DNA of 64,000 nt from Dipteris shenzhenensis (GCA_047967505.1 CM106540.1); one strand, 5' to 3'. Shown: positions 13,401-26,280, counted from the first letter of the stretch. Program-made: numbers and translations. Notes: generated from the sequence alone by a model not told the origin.

Positions 13401-16400
13401 GACAATCCAAAGCATATCGGATGGGCACAATACTTTGCACACACCTTCAACTAAGTGGAATTGACTTACATGCAAAGTGGCATTCCCATCGCATAAGTAC
13501 TTGATCGGATAACACACCTAGCAGTGTGTTTTTTTTACGGATGTGCATGACACGAGCAAAAATAGTATTTAATGCTTGATCGACGATGCAAAGCATATCC
13601 GATGGGCACAACACTTTTCGTACACCTCAACCTAGGTCGTATTGAAATGTTCTCAAAGAGGCACACCCATCCGATAAGTACTTGGTCATATAACACACCT
13701 AAGGGCGTGTTTTTTTGTGGATGTGCATATCACTAGGGAAAAAATGGTGTATAATGCGTGATCGACCATGCAAAGCATATCCGATGGTGAAAATACTTTG
13801 CACGCATCTCAACCTAGTTGAAACAAACTTGTGTGAAAAGTGGAGCCTCCATCCAATAAGTACTTGTTTGATTAACACTTAGGACCGTGTTTTTTCATGG
13901 TTGTGCATGACACTAAGGCAAAAACGGTGTTTTATGCTTGATCAACAATGCAAAGCATATCCGATGGGCACAATACTTTGCACACACCCTCAACTAGGTT
14001 TAATTGACTTACATGCAAAGTGGCACACGCATCCCATTAGTGCTTGATTGGATAACATACCTAGTAGGCTCATGTTTTTTTACGGATGTGCATGACACTA
14101 GAGCAAAAATAGTATTTAATGCTCGATCGAGCATGCAAAGCATATCTGATGGGCACATTTTGTACACCTCAATCTAGGTGGTATTGAAATTTTCTCAAAG
14201 AGGCATAGCCATCCGATAAGCACTTGGTCAGATAACATACCTAAGGGCGTGTTTTTTTGCTCATGTGCATACCACTAGGGAAAAAATGGTGTATAATGCG
14301 TGATTGACCATGCAAAGCATATCCGATGGGCACAACACTTTTCATACGTGTCAACCTAGGTGGTATTGAGATGTTCTCAATGAGGCACACCCATCCGATA
14401 AGTACTTGGTCAGATAACACACCTAATGGCGTGTTTTTTGCAGATGTCCATATCACTAGGGAAAAAATGGTGTATAATGCGTGATCGACCATGCAAAGCA
14501 TACCCGATGGTGACAATACTTTGCACGCACCTCAAAGTATTTGAAACGGACTTGCGTGCAAAGTGGAGTCCCCATCCGATAAGTACTTCTTTGAATAACA
14601 CAGCTACGGCCGTGTTTTTATATGGTTGTGCATGACACAAAGGCAAAAACGGTGTTCTATGCTTGATCGACAATGCAAAGCATATCCGATGGGCACAATA
14701 CTTTGCACACACCTTCAACCAGGTGTAATTGACTTACATGCAAAGTGCCATTCCCATCGTATAAGTACTTGATTGGATAACACACTTAGCAGCGTGTTTT
14801 TTTACGGATGTGCATGACACCAAGGCAAAAATGGTATTTAATGCTCGATCGACCATGCAAAGCATATCCGATGGGCATAATACTTTTCCTATATCTCAAC
14901 CTAGGTGGTATTAAAATGTTGTGAAAGAGGCACACCCATCCGATAAGTACTTGGTCAGATATCATACCTAAGGGCGTGTTTTTTTGCGGATGTGCATATC
15001 ACTAGGGAAAAAATGTGTGATCGACCATGCAAACGATATCCGCCGATGGTGACAATACTTTGCACTCATCTCAACCTAGTTGAAACGGACTTGCGTCCAA
15101 GTTGGAGCCCCCATCCGATAAGTACTAGTTTGAATAACACACCTAGGACCGTGTTTTTTCATGGTTGTGCATGACACGAAGGCAAAAACGGTGTTTTATG
15201 CTTGATCGACCATGCAAAGCATATCCGATGGTGACAATACTTTGCGTGCACCTCAACCTAGTTTAAACGGACTTGTGTGCAAAGTGGAGCCCCCATCCGA
15301 TAAGTACTTGTTTAATAAACACGGTTAGGACCTTGTTTTTTCATGGTTGTGCATGTAACTAATGTTAAAACAGTATTTTATGCTTGATCGACAATGCAAA
15401 GCATATCCGATGGGCACGATACTTTGCACACACCTTCAACTAGGTGGAATTGACTTACATGCAAAGTAGCATTCCCATCGCATAAGTGCTTGATCGGATA
15501 ACACACCTAGCAGTGTGTTTTTTTACGGATGTGCATGACACTAAGGCAAAAATGGTATTTAATGCTCGATCGAACATGCAAAGCATATCCGATGGGCATA
15601 ATACTTTTCCTATACCTCAACCTAGGTGGTATTGAAGTGTTCTCAAAGAGGCACACCCATCCGATAAGTACTTGGTCAGATAACATACCTAAGGACGTGT
15701 TTTTGCGCGGATGTGCATACCACTAGGGAAAAAACGGTGTATAATGCGTGATCGACCATGCAAATCATATCCGATGGTGACAATACTTTGCACACACCTC
15801 AACCTAGTTGAAACGCACTTGGGTGCAAACTGGAGCCCCCATCCGATAAGTACTAGTTTGAATAACACACCTAGAACCGTGTTTTTTCATGGTTGTGCAT
15901 GACACTAAGGAAAAACGGTGTTTTATGCTTGATCGACAATGCAAAGCATATCCGATGGGCACAATACTTTGCACACACCTTCAACCAAGCGGAATTTACT
16001 TACATGCAAAGTGGCATTCCCATCGCATAAGTACTTGATCGGATAACACACCTAGCAGCGTGTTTTTTTACGGATGTGCATGACACGAGCAAAAATAGTA
16101 TTTAATGCTCGATCGACCATGCAAAGCATATCCGATGGGCACAACACTTTTCTTACACCTCAACCTAGGTGGTATTGAAATGTTCTCAAAGAGGCACACC
16201 CATCCGATAACTACCTGGTCAGATAACACACCTAAGCGCGTGTTTTTTTGCGGATGTGCATATCACTAGGGAAAAAATGGTGTATAATGCGTGATCGACC
16301 ATGCAAAGCATATCCGATGGCGACAATACTTTGCACGCATCTCAACCTAGTTGGAACGAACTTGCGTGAAAAGTGGAGACTCCATCCAATAATGCTCGAT

Positions 16401-19400
16401 CGACCATGCAAAGCATATCCGATGGGCATAATACTTTTCCTATACCTCAACCTAGGTGGTATTGAAGTGTTCTCAAAGAGGCAGACCCATCCGATAAGTA
16501 CTTGGTCAGATAACATACCTAAGGGCGTGTTTTTTTGCGGATGTGCATACCACTGGGGAAAAAACGGTGTATAATGCATGATCGACCATGCAAATCATAT
16601 CCGATGGTGACAATACTTTGCACACACCTCAACCTAGTTGAAACGGACTTGGGTGTCCTTTCCTATGTTCCCATATCTTTAATCTACTTGTACTCATGCA
16701 AAGCTACTTGCTCAACAACCTCCCTCGTATTAATGTACTGCCAAAGTTATGTGCACAAGTCTCTTAAATCAATACTAAGCCCACCTACAAGCCATACTTC
16801 CCTTGAGAGCCTTCTAGCTTGCTCCAATACTTGTTTGAAAAACACAACTCAATCAAAAAAGTGACATTAAATTTCAAATGTGATTGCTTGTATGCAAAAT
16901 AGCTCTATCAAAATAACAATTTAAAAAATTGAAGCTTCTACAGAACTTACCTTGCAATCAAGTGCTAGTAATGGTAGGTAGCATTGTTAATAGCAATAGA
17001 AAAGTGTTGTCCCCCACCCGATAAGTACTAGTTTGAATAACCGTGTTTTTTCATGGTTGTGCATGACACTAAGGCAAAAACGGTGTTTTATGCTTGATCG
17101 ACAATGCAAAGCATATCCGATGGGCACAATACTTTGCACACACCTTCAAACAAGTGGAATTGACTTACATGCAAAGTGGCATTCCCATTACATAAGTACT
17201 TGATCGGATAACACACCTAGCAGCGTGTTTTTTTTACGGATGTGCATGACACGAGCAAAAATAGTATTTAATGCTCGATCGACCATGCAAAGCATATCCC
17301 ATGGGCACAACACTTTTCGTACACCTCAACCTAGGTGGTATTTAAATGTTCTCAAAGAGGCACACCCATCCGATAAGTACTTGGTCATATAACAAACCTA
17401 AGGGCGTGTTTTTTTGCGGATGTGCATATCACTAGGGAAAAAATGGTATATAATGCGTGATCGACCATGCAAAGCATATCCGATGGTGACAATACTTTGC
17501 ACACATCTCAACCTAGTTGGAATGAACTTGCGTGAAAAGTGGAGCCTCCATCCAATAAGTACTTGTTTGATTAACACACTTAGGACCGTGCTTTTTCATG
17601 GTTGTGCATGACACTAAGGCAACAATGGTGTTTTATGCTTGATCGACAATGCAAAGCATATCCGATGGGTACAACACTTTGCACACACATTCAACCAAGT
17701 GGAATTGACTTACATGCAAAGTGGCATTCACATCGCATAAGTACTTGATCGGATAACACACCTAGCGGCGTGTTTTTTTTACGGATGTGCATGACACGAG
17801 CAAAAATAGTATTTAATGCTCGATCGACCATGCAAAGCATATCCAATGGGCACAACACTTTTCGTACACCTCAACCTAGGTGGTATTGAAATGTTCTCAA
17901 AGAGGCACACCCATCCGATAAGTACTTGGTCATATAACACACCTAAGGGCGTGTTTTTTTACGGATGTGCATATCACTAGGGAAAAAATGGTGTATAATG
18001 CGTGATCGACCAATGTGCATGACACTAGAGCAAAAATAGTATTTAATGCTCGATCGACCATGCAAAGCATATCTGATGGGCACAATACTTTCTGTACACC
18101 CCAACCTAGGTGGTATTAAAATTTTCTCAAAGAGGCATAGCCATCCGATAAGCACTTGGTCAGATAACATACCTAAGGGCGTGTTTTTTTGCTCATGTGC
18201 ATACCACTAGGGAAAAAACAGTGTATAATGCGTGATTGACCATGCAAAGCATATCTGATGGGCACAACACTTTTCATACGTGTCAACCTAGGTGGTATTG
18301 AGATGTTCTCAATGAGGCACACCCATCCGATAAGTACTTGGTCACATAACACACCTAATGGCGTGTTTTTTGCGGATGCCCATATCACTAGGGAAAAAAT
18401 GGTGTATAATGCGTGATTGACCATGCAAAGCATACCGGATGGTGATAATACTTTGCACGCACCTCAACGTATTTGAAACGGACTTGCGTGCAAAGTGGAG
18501 CCCCCATCCGATAAGTACACATTTGAATAACACAGCTACAGCCGTGTTTTTATATGGTTGTGCATGACACAAAGGCAAAAACGGTGTTCTATGCTTGATC
18601 GACAATGCAAAGCATATCCGATGGGCACAATACTTTGCACACACCTTCAACCAGGTGGAATTAACTTACATGCAAAGTGTCATTCCCATCGTATAAGTAC
18701 TTGATTGGATAACACACTTAGCAGCGTGTTTTTTTACGAATGTGCATGACACCATGGCAAAAATGGTATTTAATGCTCGATCGACCATGCAAAGCATATC
18801 CGATGGGCATAATAGTTTTCCTATACCTCAACCTAGGTGGTATTAAAATGTTGTCAAAGAGGCACACCCATCCGATAAGTACTTGGTCAGATATCATACC
18901 TAAGGGCGTGTTTTTTTGCAGATGTGCATATCACTAGGGAAAAAATGGTGTATAATGTGTGATAGACCATGCAAAGCATATCCGATGGTGAAAATACTTT
19001 GCACTCATCTCAACCTAGTTGAAACGGACTTGCATGAAAACTGGAGCCCCCATCCGATAAGTACTAGTTTGAATAACACACCTAGGACCGTGTTTTTTCA
19101 TGGTTGTGCATGACACTAAGGCAAAAACGGTGTTTTATGCTTGATCGACCATGCAAAGAATATCTGATGGTGACAATACTTTGCGTGCACCTCAACCTAG
19201 TTGAAACGGACTTGTGTGCAAAGTGGAGCCCCCATCCGATAAGTACTTGTTTAATTAACACACTTAGGACCGTGTTTTTTCATGGTTGTGCATGTAACAG
19301 GCAAAAACAGTATTTTATGGTTGATCGACAATGCAAAGCATATCCGATGGGCACGATAATTTGCACACACCTTCAACTAGGTGTAATTGACTTACATGCA

Positions 19401-22400
19401 AAGTAGCATTCCCATCGCATAAGTGCTTGATCGGATAACACACCTAGCAGCGTGTTTTTTTACGGATGTGCATGACACTAAGGCAAAAATGGTATTTAAT
19501 GCTCGATCGACCATGCAAAGCATATCCGATGGGCATAATACTTTTCCTATACCTCAACCTAGGTGTTATTGAAGTGTTCTCAAAGAGGCACACCCATCCG
19601 ATAAGTACTTGGTCAGATAACATACCTAAGGGCGTGTTTTTTTGCGGATGTGCATACCACTAGGGAAAAAACGGTGTATAATGCGTGATCGACCATGCAA
19701 ATCATATCCGATGGTGACAATACTTTGCACACACCTCAACCTAGTTGAAACTCACTTGGGTGCAAACTGGAGCCCCCATCCGCCGATAAGTACTAGTTTG
19801 AATAACACACCTGGAACTGTGTTTTTTCATGGTTGTGCATGACACTAAGGCAAAAACGGTGTTTTATGCTTGATCGACAATGCAAAGCATATCCGATGGG
19901 CACAATACTTTGCAGACACCTTCAACCAAGTGGAATTGACTTACATGGAAAGTGGCATTCCCATCGCATAAGTACTTGATCGGATAACACACCTAGCAGC
20001 GTGTTTTTTTTACGGATGTGCATGACACGAGCAAAAATAGTATTTAATGCTCGATCGACCATGCAAAGCATATCTGATGGGCACAACACTTTTCGTACAC
20101 CTCAGCCTAGGTGTTATTGAAATGTTCTCAAAGAGGCACACCCATCCGATAAGTACTTGGTCAGATAACACACCTAAGGGCGTGTTTTTTTGCGGATGTG
20201 CATATCACTAGGAAAAAAATGGTGTATAATGCATGATCGACCATGCAAAGCATATCCGATGGTGACAATACTTTGCACGCATCTCAACCTAGTTGGAACG
20301 AACTTGCATGAAAAGTGGAGCCTCCATCCAATAAGTACTTGTTTGATTAACACACTTAGGACCGTGTTTTTTCATGGTTGTGCATGACACTAAGGCAAAA
20401 ACGGTGTTTTATACTTGATCGACAATGCAAAGCATATCCGATGGGCACAATACTTTGCACACACCCTCAACTAGGTGGAATTAACTTACATGCAAAGTGG
20501 CACACGCATCCCATTAGTGCTTGATTGGATAACATACCTAGTAGGCTCATGTTTTTTTACGGATGTGCATGACACTAGAGCAAAAATAGTATTTAATGCT
20601 CGATCGACCATGCAAAGCATATCTGATGGGCACAATACTTTTTTTACACCTCAACCTAGGTGGTATTGAAATGTTCTCAAAGAGGCACAGCCAGCCGATA
20701 AGCACTTGGTCAGATAACATACCTATGGGTGTATTTTTTTGCTCATGTGCATACCACTAGGGAAAAAACGGTGTATAATGCGTGATTGACCATGCAAAGC
20801 ATATCCGATGGGCACAACACTTTTCATACGTGTCAACCTAGGTGGTATTGAGATGTTCGCAATGAGGCACACCCATCCGATAAGTACTTGGTTAGATAAC
20901 ACACCTAATGGCGTGTTTTTTGCAGATGTCCATATCACTAGGGAAAAAATGGTGTATAATGCATGATCGACCATGCAAAGCATACCCGATGGTGACAATA
21001 CTTTGTACGCACCTCAACGTATTTGAAACGGACTTGCGTGCAAAGTGGAGCCCCCATCCGATAAGTACTTCTTTGAATAACACAGCTACGGCCGTGTTTT
21101 TATATGGTTGTGCATGACACAAAGGCAAAAACGGTGTTCTATGCTTGATCGACAATGCAAAGCATATCCGATGGGCACAATACTTTGCACAAACCTTCAA
21201 CCAGGTGGAATTGACTTACATGCAAAGTGCCATTCGCATCGTATAAGTACTTGATTGGATAACACACTTAGCAGCGTGTTTTTTTACGGATGTGCATGAC
21301 ACCAAGGCAAAAATGGTATTTAATGCTCGATCGACCATGCAAAGCATATCCGATGGGCATAATACTTTTCCTATACCTCAACCTATGTGGTATTAAAATG
21401 TTGTGAAAGAGGCACACCCATCCGATAAGTACTTGGTCAAATATCATACCTAAGGGCGTGTTTTTTTGCGGATGTGCATATCACTAGGGAAAAAATGGTG
21501 TATAATGTGTGATCAACCATGCAAAGCATATCCGATGGTGACAATACTTTGCACTCATCTCAACCTAGTTGAAACGGACTTGCGTGTAAGCTGGAGCCCC
21601 CATCCGATAAGTACTAGTTTGAATAACACACCTAGGACCGTGTTTTTTCATGGTTGTGCATGACACTAAGGTAAAAACGGTGTTTTATGCTTGATCGACC
21701 ATGCAAAGCATATCCGATGGTGACAATACTTTGCGTGCACCTCAACCTAGTTGAAAAGGACTTGTGTGCAAAGTGGAGCCCCCATCCGATAAGTACTTGT
21801 TTAATTAAAACACTTAGGACCGTGTTTTTTCATGGTTGTGCATGTAACTAAGGTAAAAACAATATTTTATGCTTGATCGACAATGCAAAACACACCTAGC
21901 AGCGTGTTTTTTAACGGATGTGCATGACACTAAGGCAAAAATGGTATTTAATGCTCGATCGACCATGCAAAGCATATCGGATGGGCATAATACTTTTCCT
22001 ATACCTCAACCTAGGTGGTATTGAAGTGTTCTCAAAGAGGCAGACCCATCCGATAAGTACTTGGTCAGATAACATACCTAAGGGCGTGTTTTTTTGCAGA
22101 TGTGCATACCACTAAGGAAAAAACGGTGTATAATGCGTGATCGACCATGCAAATCATATCCGATGGTGACAATACTTTGCACACACCTCAACCTAGTTGA
22201 AACAGACTTGGGTGCAAACTGGAGCCCCCATCCGATAAGTACTAGTTTAAATAACACACCTGGAACCGTGTTTTTTCATGGTTGTGCATGACACTAAGGC
22301 AAAAACGGTGTTTTATGCTTGATCGACAATGCAAAGCATATCCGATGGGCACAATACTTTGCACACACCTTCAACCAAGTGGAATTGACTTACATGCAAA

Positions 22401-23115
22401 GTGGCATTCCCATCGCATAAGTACTTGATCGGATAACACACCTAGCAGCGTGTTTTTTTTACGGATGTGCATGACACGAGCAAAAATAGTATTTAATGCT
22501 CGATCGACCATGCAAAGCATATCCCATGGGCACAACACTTTTCGTACACCTCAACCTAGGTGGTATTGAAATGTTCTCAAAGAGGCACACCCATCCGATA
22601 AGTACTTGGTCAGATAACACCCCTAAGGGCGTGTTTTTTTGCGGATGTGCATATCACTAGGGAAAAAATGGTGTATAATGCGTGATCGACCATGCAAAGC
22701 ATATCCGATGGTGACAATACTTTACACGCATCTCAACCTAGTTGAAACGAACTTGCGTGAAAAGTGGAGCCTCCATCCAATAAGTACTTGTTTGATTAAC
22801 ACACTTAGGACCGTGTTTTTTCATGGTTGTGCATGACACTAAGGCAAAAACGGTATTTTATGCTTGATCGACAATGCAAAGCATATCCGATGGGCACAAT
22901 ACTTTGCACACACCCTCAACTAGGTGGAATTGACTTACATGCAAAGTGGCACACGCATCCCATTAGTGCTTGATTGGATAACATACCTAGTAGGCTCATG
23001 TTTTTTTACGGATGTGCATGACACTAGAGCAAAAATAGTATTTAATGCTCGATCGACCATGCAAAGGATAACTTGGCATGTCCATCTGATGAGTACTTGA
23101 TCGGATAACTTCTCC
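4479..23115. repeat. Satellite array, about 182-bp monomer, about 100 copies, higher-order structure
   Basis: Head-to-tail monomers of about 180-183 bp share a core GATCGACCATGCAAAGCATA followed by TCCGATGG. Three monomer types differ after the (G/C)ATAAGT(A/G)CTT landmark: one reads GGTCAGATAACA..TTTTTTTGCGGATGTGCAT, one TTTGAATAACACACCTAGGACC..TTCATGGTTGTGC, one GATCGGATAACACACCTAGCAGC..TTACGGATG. They alternate as a trimer of about 546 bp, sometimes with a fourth monomer. On the right a larger period appears: the variant CTCATGTGCATACC starts at 9700, 11721, 14260, 18192 and 20742 (spacings 2021, 2539, 3932, 2550). The leftmost monomers are the most diverged, as is usual at satellite edges. 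182 bp is not a multiple of three, so open frames of about 65 codons inside monomers are incidental. Size and organisation resemble centromeric or heterochromatic satellites; location is not shown by the sequence. Confidence 0.95.
16656..17010 (-). pseudogene. Non-satellite insert, probable captured intron-bearing gene fragment
   Basis: Satellite sequence stops at ...GGACTTGGGTG and resumes at CCCCCACCCGATAAGTACTAG, replacing about 10 bp of monomer with 355 bp of unrelated DNA. On the minus strand there is a clean donor, TTGCAAG|GTAAGT (GT at 16950-16949), and a possible acceptor, TTTTTCAAACAAG|TATTGG (AG at 16831-16830), defining an intron of about 121 bp. The following stretch reads protein-like in one frame (LEQARRLSREVWLVGGLSID, then INTREVVEQVALHEYK) with TAA, TAG and TAG stops. 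I recognise no family. A genomic gene fragment carried in by a transposon or by repair is the simplest reading. No terminal repeats or target duplication could be made out. Confidence 0.5.
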
Positions 23116-23159
23116 CACCAATAAATTAAGTTATTAAAAAGAGACTAATATTTATGTAA

Positions 23160-24466
23160 TTGTTGCTACTGCAGCTTGCTTGCGAAGGACTCTCACAAAG
23201 GAGATGGCTATAGATTTTGTTCCAGGGATGGATGTGATTTTATGTAGCAAAAGAGAAGTAGTTGCATTTGTTACAATCCATGATAGTGATCCCAATTCAG
23301 TTTGCCACTTTCGAAGACTTGGCGAAGATAAGGTGGCAGTTACTGTATCAAAGATTCTTAGCGCACATGTTGAGCTAAAGTATAAATGTGGAGATATGGA
23401 AACACTTGGAGATGTTATGCCCTACAATACATCCAACAAATCATTTATAGCATGGGACAAAGATGAGACTTATGCAACAGACATTATCAAGAATACAAAG
23501 TGCACCACCTTGGATTTTACTATAGGGGACATTTTACAAATGAGATCATTTGCAAATAAGACTGTAGCAGAAGGTGAAGTATTGTGATTTGAACAAGTGG
23601 AGCAATGGTCATTTGCACAGATGAGGATTCTAAAAGTCATTGATGATGGTATCGTTGATAACATAACATCCTTATGTGATCCCTACTATGAGGTAGGCAA
23701 GAATATGAGATGGAGCATGCAATTTTTAAACATGAGAAAGAGGCACGTGGTTTTCAATGATAAAGACAACGTATACTACAATATCAAAGGACCTAAAAAA
23801 CGTGCCCATGTGCCAGGCTCTATCACTTCAAATGTGGATGATTTCAATATACTCAATTATAGAAGTGACATCTTATCTGGAGTGGATGAGTTCATTGGTT
23901 CCGAGAAACAAAATGATTTTAGAAGCGAAGCCTTATCTGGGGTGGATGAATTCTTGCACAGTGAGAAGGGCAAAGGTTTCAATAGCGATGTCTTGTTAAG
24001 TGTGGATGAGTTCATGCATATTAACAAGCCTGGTGTCAATCAAGCTTGTGGATTTGTGAAAGCCATGCAAGATGTCCCAATGAGTGATGTTCTCTCAGGA
24101 GTGGAAGAGTTTCAAGGTTCTCAATACTCTCGTAGAATATTGAATTCATTGAATGGTCCTAAGAGTATGTTAAAAAAGAGGATGAGATCAACAGAGGATT
24201 ATTCAATATTTAACTTTGACTGTGATATGGACAAGGATGCAACGACCAATCATGGATGCTTGGTTACAAACAAATGTGAGGAGAAGAAGTGCATAAATAC
24301 AGATAACAACGTGCACGAGGAACGAAAACGGTCATACATATGCATGAAGAGAAAGCGAGGCAGATCCACAAAAGCAACCAAAGAGGAAGAGAGTAATGAA
24401 GGAGGAGAACATGTTAAATGCATTGGGATATCTTTGTTGCAAGCGAAGATGTATGTGCTTCATTGA
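23160..24466 (+). pseudogene. Broken transposon gene, 5' part (TNP1-like domain plus SGVDEF repeats)
   Basis: The reading frame opens just after a good 3' splice site, TTGTTGCTACTGCAG|CTTGC (near 23174). The upstream exon is absent, because satellite sequence ends only about 60 bp further left. The first 130 codons (FVPGMDVILCSKREVVAFVT..., CHFRRLGEDKVAVTV..., FIAWDKDETY) resemble the TNP1/En-Spm-associated domain of plant transposons; this is pattern recognition, not a search. An in-frame TGA at about 23585 interrupts it. Further on, four copies of a roughly 21-residue repeat centred on (L)SGVDEF, with variants SVDEF and SGVEEF, lie at about 23860-24115. A lysine/arginine-rich stretch with a nuclear-signal look follows (KRKRGRSTK). 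The frame ends at 24466 and the story continues in another frame. Confidence 0.55.
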
Positions 24467-26064
24467 TCTTGCAGACATCAGGGAATGTAGAGGACACGTG
24501 TGGCAAAGAAGAGGAAGCGAAAGAAATGAATACCTTCTCACAAGTCTCTCTTGCTTTCTTCAGAATGGCAATAAAAGGCTAAGTTCAAGACAAAAGGTAA
24601 AACCTCTCGTAAATGGAAAAAGGATTTGCAATAAGGCATATCGCAATATTACTGGATTATCCCATGGTACATATTGGGATTTAGTCACCAAGGCAAAGGG
24701 CGGCAACAAATTTAGCATTCACGGTAATGGAGGAAGGTCCAAATCAAGAATCTCAACTGTCAGGGCAGTAGCAATTTTGCAAGACTTCATACATGAAAAT
24801 GCTTTACCTCAACCCCATATATCTACCAAACTCCCTAACGGTGACGCGATCACTGAAATGCACCTTCCAATGGGCTTGACAAAGCTCGAAGTATTTGACT
24901 CTATTGCAGAAAAGCAAAGGCAAAGAGGGGATGCCGTAGCTTCTTCTCATACTTTGTATACTCTTTGGAAGAAGAACTTTGGATATGTTAAAATCCCAAG
25001 GAGGCAAAAAATGTCAAAGTGCAATGTCTGTGATGATTTAAAGCGAGCGATTGAGAGTGCAACATGTCCAAATCAAAGGGAATTATACAAAAAAAACCAA
25101 AAATCTCATCATGACCTTATTCGACATTCCAGACAAAAATATGCATTTTGGAAGGAGCAAGCTATTTCGCATCCTCATGACTACATGTGCCTTATTGTAG
25201 ATGGCATGGATCAGAATACAATAACATTGCCTCGTTTTGTTGCCACTCCACCTAAATTACAAGGAAAGCACTTTCTAAAGACACATCTATTGGAGTGTTA
25301 GTGCATGGAATTAAGTTCTTTGCAGATATATGGATTGATTCCTTGCATCTACATGATAGCAATCAAGTTGTAACATCTATTATGAAGGCAATTCGCAATG
25401 TACATGCAGAAAAAGGTCGCCTACCACCGACTTTGAGAATACAAGCTGATAATTGCTGGCGAGAAAATAAGAATGTACTCATGTTTGCATTCTGCTCCAT
25501 GCTAGTAGTTGCTCATCGAATCTTCAATGAGGTCGAATGTGGATTTTTGTATGTTGGATGAGGATATCGATCAGGTTTTTAGCACAGTCTCAAGGGAGCT
25601 TAAATGCAAGGATGTGGAGACAATAGATGACTTGGTAAGAAGATGTGGCAGGCAAGTTGGTGGTCGTAAGGAAAGTACAGTATGTGAGAGGCTCGAAAGA
25701 ATGTATGATTGGAAGAGCTTCATTCTACCTTTCATACAAACGGGTGGTGATGCATTGATAGGTCATACCAATCCACACTACTTTCGTTTTTTTTTTTAAA
25801 GATGAAAAACCCGTAATGCAATGGCAACAGTATTCTCATGATACAAAATGGGAACCTGAAGAACCTTACAGTCTCTTAACTTCAATTCCCAGCAAGAAAA
25901 GGTATCCAACATGGGCTCCTATACAAGAATTTAATGAGAGGTCTAATTGTGAAATAGAAGGATTAAAAGCATTTATTACATATAAAGAGGAAATGCTCCG
26001 GAGATATCCTGATTCGAAGCCTACTTGGAGAGAATACACTACCACTGTAATTAACAAGACATGA
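24396..26064 (+). pseudogene. Broken DUF7869-like (transposase/integrase-like) gene
   Basis: Three frames carry consecutive pieces of one protein. 24396-25301 contains a basic helix-rich part, a CNVCDDL motif (likely Zn-binding) and YMCLIVDGMDQNTITLPRF. 25295-25561 continues with FFADIWIDSLHLHDSNQ and IQADNCWRENKN. 25557-25799 resumes with EDIDQVFSTVSREL, and 25816-26064 holds the C-terminus up to a TGA. The Asp-bearing motifs and order match the DUF7869-type family of eukaryotic mobile-element proteins with an RNase-H-like fold (recognised by eye). Lesions: a one-base frameshift near 25295; a deletion of about 8 bp at 25561 that removes the His-rich segment usually found before the Glu-Asp-x-Asp motif; a frame break at a long T run near 25788-25797. 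Not functional as it stands. No flanking inverted repeats found. Confidence 0.6.
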
Positions 26065-26089
26065 AATTTAATAAAGGACCTTGAGAGAA

Positions 26090-26280
26090 TGCGAGGCTCA
26101 AAGGATGTCAGGGACTATCGCATTGAGCAATAAGACAATGGGGAGTCAATGCACCCAAGGGGCAAGGCTTGGCAAGACAAGTGGGAGTCAAATTATGCAG
26201 ATGGCACCTGGCAAGGGACTGTCGTGACATTGAGCAATAAGACAATGGGGAGTCAAATTATGCAGATGGCACGAATTGAG
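26090..26280. repeat. Short direct repeats 3' of the transposase-like pseudogene
   Basis: ATTGAGCAATAAGACAATGG followed by GGAGTCAA occurs near 26122 and near 26231, and GGGAGTCAAATTATGCAGAT followed by GGCAC occurs near 26182 and near 26248. They look like the decayed subterminal repeats of a DNA transposon, but no inverted partner is visible on the left, where the satellite array cuts in. Confidence 0.55.

Noticed and set aside
4479-23115. Dozens of similar open frames of about 65 codons on both strands in the satellite, looking like a Cys-rich peptide family
   Set aside because: They recur because the 182-bp monomer recurs; the monomer length is not a multiple of three, stops fall at fixed monomer positions, and the changes between copies do not favour synonymous sites as far as I can see.
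4479-23115. CRISPR-like regular spacing
   Set aside because: Whole monomers are repeated with no unique spacers, and unit length and context are those of a eukaryotic satellite.
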